A DNA stretch of 64,000 nt, from contig NC_088791.1 in NCBI RefSeq assembly GCF_011386835.1, forward strand, positions 6,076,998 to 6,140,997, given 5' to 3'. Of the stretch, positions 1 through 8,923 are shown piece after piece. The notes under the pieces were generated by a model that was not told the origin of the DNA, searched no databases, and saw nothing but the letters and a program-made list of their open reading frames with translations. Position numbers and translations under genes: made by a program. How positions within the stretch are numbered: position 1 is the first letter of the stretch; each line of letters begins with the position of its first letter. Origin of the DNA: Chrysemys picta bellii (taxonomy: Eukaryota; Chordata; Testudines; Emydidae).

Positions 1-250
1 TTGTTTGTACCTGTGTATAAGAATGTATCCATGCGGCGGTGTCTTTGTCCAGCCGACGAGGCAGTGGAAAGTCCCGCCACTGACCGAGCTGAGTCCATTG
101 CCGAGCGGCACTTTCTCGTCGTATGCCCTGGATTAGGCTAAGAAACCTACAGGGAACTGCAATTGTGTCAGGGTCACAATAAACCTGGCCGAGATGCCTT
201 CGTACCTTACTAGACTCTGTGGTTATTGGGGGTTCTCATCGGGTTTGCTG
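1..250 (+). mobile_element. 3' end of an LTR, truncated by the window edge
   Basis: A poly(A) signal AATAAA lies at 178-183. It is followed by a short U5-like stretch ending in a GGGGTTCTCATCGGG-type sequence. This arrangement is typical of the R/U5 end of a vertebrate endogenous retrovirus LTR. The 5' part lies outside the window, and the exact 3' edge and any primer-binding site are not clear. The DNA from about 250 to 345 is unassigned and runs directly into CR1 sequence. Confidence 0.4.
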
Positions 251-346
251 TGTCAGCTATCTGCAGAGCTGGGACCGCACACAGAGGGAACACACGCACG
301 CAGCCCAGTGATATCAGCACAGGAGAAAGCAGAATACAAGTAGATG

Positions 347-1080
347 GGGCTACTATAAGGTGGGTGTATAACTGCCTGGATAACCGTTATAACTACTCAG
401 AGAGTAGTTATTAATGGTTCCCAATCCTGCTGGAAAGGTATAACAAGTGGGGTTCCGCAGGGGTCTGTTTTGGGACCGGCTCTGTTCAATATCTTCATCA
501 ACGACTTAGATATTGGCATAGAAAGTACGCTTATTAAGTTTGCAGATGATACCAAACTGGGAGAGATTGCAACTGCTTTGTTGGACAGGGTCATAATTCA
601 AATTGATCTGGACAAATTGGAGAAATGGTTTGAGGTAAACAGGATGAAGTTTAATAAAGACAAATGCAAAGTGCTCCACTTAGGAAGCAAAAATCAGTTT
701 CACACATACAGAATGGGAAGAGACTGTGTAGGAAGGAGTACGGCAGAAAGGGATCTAGGAGTTATAGTGGACCACAAGCTAAATATGAGTCAACAGTGTG
801 ACGCTGTTGCAAAAAAAAGCATACATGATTCTGGGATGTATTAGCAGGTGTGTTGTGAGCAAGACACGAGAAGTCATTCTTCCGCTCTACTCTGCACTGG
901 TTAGGCCTCAAGTGGAGTATTATGTCCAGCTCTGGGCACCGCATTTCAAGAAAGATGTGGAGAAATTGGAGAGGGTCCAGAGAAGAGCAACAAGAATGAT
1001 TAAAGGTCTTGAGAACATGACCTATGAAGGAAGGCTGAAAGAATTGGGTTTATTTAGTTTGGAAAAGAGAAGACTAAGAG
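347..1080 (+). pseudogene. CR1 LINE reverse-transcriptase fragment, fused to unit U
   Basis: The translated frames carry the CR1 RT core: a GSVLGPALFNIFINDL-type motif, then the catalytic FADD (F-A-D-D-T-K) near 540-555, then the thumb region with [15 protein letters not shown]. The reading frame is broken near 830-845, where the first frame stops after a GMY residue run. At about 1,080, just after an EKRRLR motif, the CR1 sequence stops abruptly and continues as unit U (ctctgacagtgatcccc). The full versions at 12,910-14,150 (-) and 52,540-53,762 (+) continue to the CR1 3' end instead. This copy is therefore a rearranged duplicate of the same CR1 insertion, with no coding capacity. Confidence 0.85.
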
Positions 1081-2335
1081 GGAAGAGTGCTCTGACAGTG
1101 ATCCCCACTGGGGCTCTGGGCCATCCTTTGGGCCATGTGGTGAGACCCCTCAGCCTCCCGCCCCACAGAGTCTGAACGCTTATTGGCTGAGCTGGGGGCT
1201 AAAGCTGGACCCTTTCTACTCCATCAGTCACCTGACAGCTTAGAGAGTTAAACAGGCTGTAGATCTCCTCCTGCAGCAACAGAACAGGCCTGTCCCAAGA
1301 GCCCCTCCTTGCCACTGAGTTCTGATGGCCTCTGATCAGGGCCAGCTGCCTGACAGACAATCATCTGCCCTACATGGGCTCTTTGCTTTTAAATTAGTTT
1401 CCCATCAAGCAGCTCAAACATCCAAAGGGGCTGGCCAGGGGCAGGACATTAGCCCTGCAGTGCAGCGGTGGGAGTGGCAGTGACATCACAAGGGCCTTTT
1501 GCAGCACCTCGGCTGATTGGTCAAAGGAGGTTGGGAGGCGGTGACCTCACAGAGAGTCCATGGCAACGGCCAGGCAGGACAGGCTGCAAGGCAGGGGCAA
1601 TCTCAGAGACCCCCCTTGGTTTGCTGCAGCCAGTCTCCTTCCCGAGGTCTCCCCTTGAGGCCTGAGGGAGAATTCAGGTTCAGGTACGTGAGCGCGAGGA
1701 GGAGTCTCTTCGGAGTTTCCCCCTTTCCCGCTACTGATTTAGCTGGAAAACAGCTGTCCCTGTTGAGAAGGGCAGAGCCTCCGAGCGGTTTGGAACCTGT
1801 TCAGCCTGAGCCATCTGGTGCCGGCCAAATTCTAGGCACAGGAAAAACTAGGTTAAGGTGGGAGAATTTTTTCCCCACTTAGTGCCTTTGTCCCATAGAG
1901 TCACTGGGGACATTGGGGTTTGTGTCTCTTTTGTTTTCCCTTTTCCCTGTTTCCCTCCCTCCACTGGGGAGGAGGGGGCTGCTCTCCAGACCTCGTTGTG
2001 GGAGGCCCTCACACAGCGATGGGACAGGAAGAGTGCTCTGACAGTGATCCCCACTGGTGAGTTGGGCCATCCTTTGGGCCACGTGGTGAGAACCCTCAGC
2101 CTCCCGCCCCGCAGAGTCTCAATGCTGATTGGCTGAGCTGGAGGACTAGTGACAGGGAGGAGACTCAGGACCTTGTTCTCTTTTAAGACCCAGCAAATAA
2201 GCCACAACCAATCATCTCCTTGATTAATTGTGCTGCTCCTCTCCATTAATTGTCTCTGAGCTATTCCTGATTCTCCCTAATGTTTTAGTTCCTCTAAAAT
2301 ATTTGCTGAATCATTACTAAGAACAGTGGTTGGGC
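1081..2335 (+). repeat. Rearranged copies of low-copy unit U
   Basis: Two partial U copies are joined. 1,081-1,420 is the tail of a unit. 1,421-2,150 holds the promoter-like part (TGACATCA at 1,481, CTGATTGG at 1,513), the GTACGTGAG donor-like site near 1,685 and the downstream block. 2,150-2,335 has the variant tail (ggactagtgacaggg) also seen next to CR1 at 12,480-12,640 and 54,540-54,720. No long ORF is convincing. Short frames recur between copies only because the DNA is duplicated. Confidence 0.7.
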
Positions 2336-2339
2336 CCAG

Positions 2340-2650
2340 GTTTCAGAGAGGTTGGCGTGTTAGAGACTAACAAATGAATTTGGGCATAAGCTTTCGTGGG
2401 CTAGAACCCACTTCATCAGATGCATGGAGTGGAAAATACAGGAGCAGGTATAAATACATGAAAAGATGGGAGTCGCCTTACCAAGTGTGAGGTCAGTCTA
2501 ACGAGACAATTCAATTAACAGTAGGATACCAAGGGAGGAAAAATTACTTTTGTAGTGGTAATGAGAGTGGCCCATTACAGAGAGTTGACAAGAAGGTCTG
2601 TAGCTCATTTGAGACCACTTTATTCTGTCCCTGTCACCTTTCAATGCGAT
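2340..2650. repeat. Interspersed repeat, GCATAAGCTTTCGTGG family
   Basis: The repeat starts with GGTTTCAGAG and contains TTAGAGACTAACAAAT and GCATAAGCTTTCGTGGG, ending in AATAAAGTGG-like sequence on the other strand. Related copies lie at 12,105-12,430, 14,378-14,479, 40,365-40,817, 46,081-46,450, 54,745-55,060 and 56,500-56,797. Three of these (14,378, 40,365, 56,500) have 12-14 bp TSDs, which points to LINE-type retroposition. This copy sits in the LTR of the adjacent retroviral remnant. I recognise the family as widespread in turtles but cannot name it with certainty. Confidence 0.65.
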
Positions 2651-2654
2651 ATTA

Positions 2655-3234
2655 TATTATACTCATAACGTCACACCCCCGACACAAAATGGATGCAGGA
2701 AGGGATGACACAAACATCACTGACTGCATCCCAAAAGCTCCCCATCCTGGTTCTGTCTCACTACAGCTTGTACTGGGTTAGAAGCCGTATCCGTGTATAA
2801 CAGAAATGTTTCACCAAACTCATGTTCAATATCATGATTGAATCTCTTTACAAACTTAAGGTAAAACTTGGTTAGAACAATAGTGGATTGGATCTGCACT
2901 TGCAGCATGGTTCCTGTATGTCTCGTGTGATCTTGCCAAGAGCTAAAGAACATAGCTACTTTTTCCATACAAGCTTTGGCAAATGTTTGGAGCCCAGTTA
3001 ACATCAAGTCGATGTAGATATTAATGTTGTCCATAGTATAGAAATCTTGGCATTTAGCCATGAAAGCAATATGGTAGCGTGCCTCAGTTTCCCTTTTTAT
3101 ACAGCACGTCAGGTCTGGAATGTCTTTTCTCCTGTGAAAAGTTCCAATACTGTTTACAGGCATTAACAGTGCAACATTAGCATTACAAGGCCTTTTAACA
3201 TAGAGTGTGTTCTCATGTATTCCTCTTAACATGT
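2655..3234 (-). pseudogene. Endogenous retrovirus 3'-proximal ORF fragment
   Basis: A 171-residue open frame (3,232 to 2,717, minus strand) matches 11,536-12,051, 55,080-55,640 and the longer 46,814-47,497. In the longest copy the frame runs to the start of a 3' LTR (TGTGACGTTA at 47,493), so it is the last ORF of a provirus. Here the LTR start is visible at about 2,674 and is then cut by an interspersed repeat. The 5' side is cut by a 204-bp Gypsy-type LTR. The protein is cysteine-containing with no obvious membrane segment. It might be envelope-derived or accessory, but I do not recognise it. Confidence 0.5.
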
Positions 3235-3438
3235 TGTGACGGAGCAGGGAGCGCGGCGGATTTGACCTGGGAATGTTGCCTGGGAGTTACATTGAGCTAC
3301 CTGAGTTGTACCTACAAGCTCTGCTGTAGACTGCGTTCGTATTGTCCAATAAACCTTCTGTTTTACTGGCTGGCTGAGAGTCACAGTGAATCTCAGGAAG
3401 AGGGGTGCAGGGCCCTGACTCCCCCATACTCCGTGACA
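3235..3438 (+). mobile_element. 204-bp Gypsy-type LTR, inverted relative to the adjoining Gypsy body
   Basis: It reads TGTGACGGAGCAGGG...CTCCGTGACA on the plus strand, with AATAAACC in the middle, so its transcriptional sense is plus. The Gypsy body at 3,439-8,923 is on the minus strand and its polypurine tract abuts this LTR, so the LTR is in the wrong orientation to be that element's normal 3' LTR. It is also a shorter subtype than the 401-419 bp LTRs of the Gypsy copies. Identical arrangements occur at 11,330-11,533 and 55,643-55,846. It interrupts the retroviral ORF at the AACATGTT position. Confidence 0.8.
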
Positions 3439-3608
3439 ACTTCTCTCCCCGCTTCGAGACTGAACTGAGCAGGGTAACTCTGACCAGAGACCTGGGGAAC
3501 TTCAGGGCCCCCTCTCCAGGACAACGCGTCCGCTATCAGGTTGGCACTTCCCTTCACATGGACCACGTCCATCTCATAATCCTGCAGGAGCAGGCCCCAC
3601 CTCAGGAG

Positions 3609-4700
3609 CTAGGCGTTGGCTCCTTTCCTCTGGTGCAGCCAGGTCAGGGGAGAGTGGTCGGTGTGCACGGTGAAGTGTCGCCCAAAGAGATATGGCTCTA
3701 GTTTCTTGAGGGCACAAACCATGGCTAGGCATTCCTTCTCGATAGCCACGTAGTTCTGCTCCCGGGGTAGCAACTTCTTGCTCAGGTACACGATCGGATG
3801 TCTCTCCCCCTTTACATCCTCCTGCATTAACACCGCCCCCAGTCCCGTGTCTGAGGCATTGGCGAACACCATAAAGGACTTGTCAAAGTCGGGGTTTGCC
3901 CGAACTGGGCCGCTGACCAGAGCCTCCTTCAGCGCCCGGAGAACCTCCTGGCACTCCTCGGTCCAGACCACCTTGTCTGGCTTCCCCTTCTTGCACAGCT
4001 CAGTGATGGGGGCGGCTATGGAGCTAAAGTGGGGCACAAAGCTTCGATAGTACCCCGCCATCCCAATAAAGGCTTGGACCTGCTTTTTGGTTTGCAGAGC
4101 AGGCCAGTCTCTGATCACCTCCTCTTTGGCTGGTTCCCGCTTTAGACAGCTGCTCCCCACCCGGTGACCTAGGTAGGATACTTCAGCCATCCCCACCTTG
4201 CACTTCTCAGCTTTTTCGGTCAACCCAGCCTCCTGGAGTCGGACCAGCACTTGTCTAACCTGGGACACGTGATCCTCCCAGGTCTGGCTAAAGACACAGA
4301 TGTCGTCAATATACGCCATCCCCCTCAGTAGCTGATGCACCAGGCGCTGGAAGGTGGCTGGCGCTCCCTTGAGACCGAAAGGCAGGGTCAGGAACTCATA
4401 GAGTCCCAGAGGGGTGGGAAAGGCCGATTTCAGCCTGGCATCTGCATCCAGCAGCACTTGCCAGTAGCCCTTTGTAAGATCCATGGTGGTAAGGTACCGA
4501 GCGCCTCCCAGCTTGTCTAGGAGCTCGTCAGGCCTGGGCAGGGGGTAGGCATCAGCTACAGTGATGGCACTGAGCTTCCGATAGTCCACACAGAACTGGA
4601 TCGAGCCGTCCTTTTTGGGGACCAGCACCACCGGCAAGGCCCAAGGGCTGGAAGATGGCTGGATCATCCCCCAAAGCCAGCATGTCATTGACCTCTCTTT
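3609..4700 (-). pseudogene. Reverse transcriptase and RNase H of Gypsy copy 1
   Basis: One 359-residue open frame covers almost the whole RT-RNase H unit. Motifs in order: LVPKKDGSIQFCVDYRKL, the LTTMDLTKGYWQV palm motif, LPFGLKGAPATFQRL, the catalytic YIDDICVF, LGHRV, and then RNase H with FANASDTGLGAVLMQ, LSKKLLPREQNY..IEKECLA and TVHTDHSPLTWL. The frame is separated from upstream integrase by a one-base difference near 4,665 (ggggatgatcc here, gggggtgatcc in copy 2). This is the best-preserved pol domain in copy 1. Confidence 0.9.
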
Positions 4701-4799
4701 CCAGGTCCTGAGCAGTTTTCCCTGTGACTCGGAAGGGGGAGCATTTTATAGGCGGGTGCGATCCTGTCTGCACCCGGTGGACAGTCAGATTAGTGCATC

Positions 4800-6133
4800 C
4801 AGGCTGGTTGGAAAACAGCTCTCGGTACAGATGCAGCACCCCACTGATCTCAGCTTGCTGGGCTGGGGTCAGCTGATCAGAGAGGGGAATTGTTTCCAGG
4901 GGGGGACCAGCTCTTGTCCCAGGGAATAGATCTACTAAAGGGTCATCTCCCTGCTCCTCCCAATGTCCACACACGGCCAACATCACATTCCCCCTGTCAT
5001 AATATGGCTTCATCATATTCACATAGTATACCCGGCGGTGGTGCGCCCGGTTCGACAGCTCCACCACATAGTTTACCTCATTTAGTTGCTTGACAACCTT
5101 GAAGGGCCCTTCCCAGGCGGCCTGGAGTTTGTTTTTCCTCATGGGGATGAGGACCATCACCTGATCCCCGGTGGCCAAGGCGCTGGCCTGCACCGTGCGG
5201 TCATACCAGACCTTCTGCTGCCTCTGTGCTCTGGCCAGATTCTCCCTGGGCAGGTCCATGAGCTCGGCATGGTCCCGGAAGGTCTGGACATACTCCACCA
5301 CCAACTCCCCCTCGGGAGTTGCCTTCCTCTCCCATTCGTCTCTCATCAGGTCCCGGGGCCCCCTTACCCGCTTTCCATATAACAGTTTGAAAGGCTAAAA
5401 CCTGGTAGACCCTGGGGTACCTCCCTGTACGCGAACAGTAGGTGAGGTAAGTACTTGTGCCAGTCCTGCGGGTGCTGGTTCATGAATGCATCATCTTTAG
5501 CGTTCCGTTATACGTCTCCACCAGCCCATTGGATTGGGGGTGTTACGCTGAGGCCCAGTTGTGCCGGACCCCGCATTTCTCCCACAAGCACCGGAGTAGG
5601 GCCGACATGAAGTCGGACCCTTGGTCTGTTAAGACTTCCTTGGGAAACCTCACTCGGCTGAAAATGGTCAGCAGCACATCTGCCACAGTGTCTGCTTCGA
5701 TGGACGATAAGGGCACTGCCTCGGAGTAGTGGGTGGCGAAATCTACCACCACCAGAATGTATTTCTTCCCTGACCGGGTCGACTTACTGAGAGGTCCCAC
5801 TATGTCCATAGCCACCTTCTGGAAAGGCTCCTCTATGATGGGCAAAAGTCTCAAAGCCGCTTTCCCCTTGTCCCGGGCCTTCCCCACCCTCTGGCAGGGG
5901 TCACAGGATCGGCAGTACGGTCGGACGTTGGTAAAGACTCCAGGCCAGTAAAAGTTCTGCAGCAGCCTCTGCCTGGTGCGCCGGATTCCCTGGTGCCCTG
6001 CGAGTGGGATGTCATCGGCCAGGTACAGTAGCTTGCGGCGAAACTTCTGGAGTACCACCAGCTGCCTCCTGATCCCCCAGGAGCCCATTCTCGGTATAGG
6101 AACCCCTTCTCCCACAGGAACCTCTCCTTGCAA
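4800..6133 (-). pseudogene. Integrase of Gypsy copy 1
   Basis: The first segment (6,133-5,543) has the zinc-binding module (GHQGIRRTRQRLL...FYWPG...CRSCDPCQ) and the catalytic core with VAMDIVGPL and VLTDQGSDFMS. It then hits a stop at about 5,543, where copy 2 has a tyrosine codon. The second segment (5,346 onward) carries KVWYDRTVQA and the GPF motif WEGPFKVV of the C-terminal domain, then runs without a break into the RT N-terminal leader (TPAQQAEI...ELFSNQPG.T). A frameshift near 5,390 and the stop inactivate it. The position between protease and RT is the key structural feature. Confidence 0.85.
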
Positions 6134-6443
6134 CCTCTCCTCATGGTCTGTACCGCACTGAGGTCAGCCAGGTCCTTTGGCTTCCTCAAGGAGGGATCTT
6201 TCTGCAACTCGGCCTGGAATTCGGCGGCTGGGGAAGGGACGGAGACCTGTTCCCTCTCGTCGGCTGGGTCGGAAGCCACAGCCCCCCTGAGTCTTGTCCT
6301 TGGGTGTTCCCTCCCCACCAGGGTAGGGTTCTGTGCCTCCGGTGTGACATCCTTCCCGAGGTCAGGGCGTAGTGCCCCTCGCCGGCTCTGGCTCTGGCTC
6401 CGGGTCACGACTAAGGCGTTCTGGGGGTTGCTTGGCCCGTCCT

Positions 6444-6878
6444 CTAGGTCCCCCCCATCAACACCTCAGTGGGCAAATGGTGGTGCACTCCCACGTCCTT
6501 GGGGTCCTCCTTGGCCCCCCATTTCAGGTGTACCCTTGCCACAGGCACCTTGAATGGAGTCCCATCCACCCCCGTCAGGGTCAGGAAGGTGTTGGGTATC
6601 ACCTGATCTAGAGCTACCGCCTTGGGCCAGGCCAGCGTCACCTCAGCGCCTGTGTCCCAGTATCCATATACTTTCCTCCCATCCACCTCCAGGGGAATAA
6701 GGCACTCGCTCCGCAGGGACAGCTCCGCGCCCACTCTGTAAATGGAGAACTTTGAGTCCGGAGCATCCGGCCCCCCAGAGAAGCTGGCCTGGGGCCCTTC
6801 TCTCTCTAGAGCAGTTGATAAGCTGCCAGCCCCCCTTGCCTGGGAAGCCTGCCCCTCATCCGTCTGGGCCTCTACCAA
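6444..6878 (-). pseudogene. Aspartic protease region of Gypsy copy 1
   Basis: The minus-strand frame contains VYGYWDTGAEVTLAWP, with the D-T-G catalytic triplet of retropepsins, followed by an LTLTGVDGTPFKVPVA stretch. Upstream, the sequence between 7,266 and 6,880 links Gag to this domain. The CCHC knuckle visible in copy 2 (CYYCGQRGHIRAQC) is degraded here. The protease would process Gag-Pol. It lies directly upstream of integrase rather than RT. Confidence 0.75.
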
Positions 6879-6999
6879 GTTAACACGGTGTGGGTTCGGT
6901 CTGCTCAGTCTGTCCTCGAGCTTGGGGCACTGGGCCTGAATGTGGCCTCTTTGGCTCCCCTCGAACCGGTCGGTTGTCCCTGACGCTGGGCATTCCCCT

Positions 7000-8164
7000 T
7001 TGGAGGGGATTCCCCATATTCCCCCTTCGGGATGTCCCCGGGTGACTCTCTCTCTGCATCACTGCGGGCCTGTTCTTTTGGGACTCCTCCCTGCCTCCCC
7101 CTGACTGGCTCTTCACAAACTCATCAGCCAGCCGCCCTGCGTGTCGCGAGTTCTCTGGCTTTTTGTCCCTCAACCACAGCCTCAGGTTGGATGGGCACTG
7201 CTCATACAGTTGCTCCAGTACCGCAGTTGAACCAGGTCCTCCTTTGTCTGGGTCCCATCTGCCCACTTGCTGGCGTATCCTTCCATGCGGACGGCTAGTT
7301 GCAGATATGAGATCTCAGGGGTTTTATCCTGACTCCGGAACCTTTCCCGGTTCATCTCAGGAGTCAGCCCAAACTCGCGTAGCAGGGCCTTTTTGAATAG
7401 TTCGTAGTCCCCTCTCTCCGCCCCTTCCAGTTGGCGGTACAATGCCACGGCTTTGGGGTCCAGTAAGGGGGTGAGAACCCGGAGTCTGTCCGCAAGATCA
7501 ACCTGGTGCAGCTCGCAGGCCATCTCAAAGGCATCCAGGAAGTCTCCATGTCCTCCCGCTCCTTACGCGGGGCCAGGATGCACTTATCAAAGCTCCGTGC
7601 AGTCCTGGGTCCCCCCTCACTCACCGCAGCCGGGGGCTCGCTGCCCCTCAGCGTCGCCAGCTCCAGTTAATGCTGACGCTGTCTCTCTTCATGCTGCCTC
7701 TGTTTCTCTTTCTCCTCCCATTCATGCTGCCTCTGTTCACGATCTGCCAGCTCTCTCAGTTTTAGCTCTTTCTCCCATTCCAGACGCTTCCACTCCACGG
7801 ATGCCGAGTGTGGCCGGGAGGATCCCCTGCTGGCCGGCGAGCTTCGCTGGGAGGATCCCCTGCTGGCCCCGGGGGGTCACGGTGCCCTCGGTATTTGCTG
7901 GGCTCCTCCCCACCCTTCCCCTAGGCATAGGAAGGAGGGGAATCGGGAAGCCCTCAGCAGCCGGCTGACCACTCCCAGCTGGGACAGAGACTGGTGCCTG
8001 GGCTACATCTGCCAGGCTGCTTCCCTCAGAGACAGGGATCAGTTCATTCGAGCGATCTCCCTCCTCCAGCTGGGCAATGAGCTGTCCTTTGGTGAGCCTC
8101 CCACTGCGCAGCCCCTCTGCCTGCACAGCTCCACCAGGTCGCTCTTAAGCCGCTTGGCATACAT
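7000..8164 (-). pseudogene. Gag of Gypsy copy 1, SCAN-like capsid region
   Basis: The start codon at 8,164 begins a basic N-terminus with an LVELC...R.LRSGRLTK.QLIAQLEE pattern resembling a SAP DNA-binding motif. A long low-complexity linker follows. Between about 7,520 and 7,160 the frames read FKKALLREFGLTPE, RERFRSQ, YASKWADG.QTKEDLVQL, YEQCPSNLRLWLRDKKPENS and ADEFVKS. That order of conserved positions (W..., tKEdLv.L, P..L..Wl) matches the vertebrate SCAN domain, which is known to derive from Gag of Gmr1-like elements. The gene is split over at least three frames, so it is not translatable as it stands. Confidence 0.75.
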
Positions 8165-8504
8165 CTTCCTGCTGGCCACTCACAGGCCTGGGTGCTCACT
8201 GCTCCCCACAGTTCCCCTAGTGTCCCAGCCCTTCTCGAGGTCACCACCTCTCTGCCAGGGTCGAGCTGCAGACTCCTCCGCCCCTGGGATCACTCGCTGC
8301 GATCCCGCGGGGAACCCTGTTACTGGAAAAGTCCTTCTCGCTGGTCACACACTCCCAGGGGTGAGTCGCCCCCTGAAACCTTCCCTCATTGACTCTTCAG
8401 CACGCCTGGACCCCGTCAATCACCCTTCGTTTTACTACTCCCCAGTCACTTACAGCAGACAGCTCCGTCCACGGGGTGCAGTAGATCCCACCGCTGTCAC
8501 CAGT

Positions 8505-8923
8505 TGTCACGGAGTGCGGGGGAGTCAGGGCCCTGCACCCCTCTTCCTGAGAGTCACCGTGACTCTCAGACAGCCAGTAAAACAGAAGGTTTATTAGATG
8601 ACAGGAACACAGTCCCAAGCAGAATGTGTAGGTACAACCAGGACCCCTCAATCAAGTCCTTCTGGGGGGTTTAGGGAGCTTAGACCCCAGCTTGGGGTTC
8701 CCTGCATTGCACCACCCAGCCCAAAACCAAAACTAAAATACAACCCCCTTCAGCAGCTTCCTCCCCCCTCCCCTCTGCCCCTCCTCTCCTTTGTTCAGTC
8801 TCCTGGGCAGAAGCTGTCAGTTCTCCCAACCCCCTTCCTGGCTCAGGTTACAGCTCAGGTATCTTCCTTAACTCCCTTGCCACATTCCCAGGTCAAATCC
8901 GCCCCGCTCCCTGCTCCGGCGCA
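8505..8923 (-). mobile_element. 5' LTR of Gypsy copy 1
   Basis: It is 419 bp, the same length as the 5' LTR of copy 2 (58,492-58,910). On the minus strand it begins TGCGCCGGAGCAGGG and ends CTCCGTGACA, with the poly(A) signal in the AATAAACCTTCTG context near the 3' end. The internal region follows with ACTGGTGACAGCGGTGGG, a likely primer-binding site beginning TGG two bases after the LTR. The outer flank reads CACAG in element sense, matching the 5-bp TSD of copy 2. Confidence 0.85.

Larger units (their letters stand above)
3439..8923 (-). mobile_element. Gypsy retrotransposon copy 1 (Gmr1-like), 5' LTR plus internal region
   Basis: Reading the minus strand: 5' LTR (8,923-8,505), leader, gag (start codon 8,164), CCHC/linker, protease, integrase, reverse transcriptase and RNase H, then a polypurine tract at about 3,445-3,460. 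The integrase precedes RT, a Copia-like order characteristic of Gmr1 elements within Ty3/Gypsy. Its 5' flank (tatacaggaggcctgt at 8,929) is the same site as that of copy 2 in the other arm. Multiple frameshifts and stops make it non-autonomous. The normal 3' LTR is absent and replaced by an inverted short LTR. Confidence 0.85.

Noticed and set aside
226..414. 62-codon ORF at the window start
   Set aside because: It spans LTR-like and CR1 sequence with no domain.
2640..2700. Complete retroviral LTR after the 3' ORF
   Set aside because: Only the first few dozen bases match the LTR start; an interspersed repeat replaces the rest.
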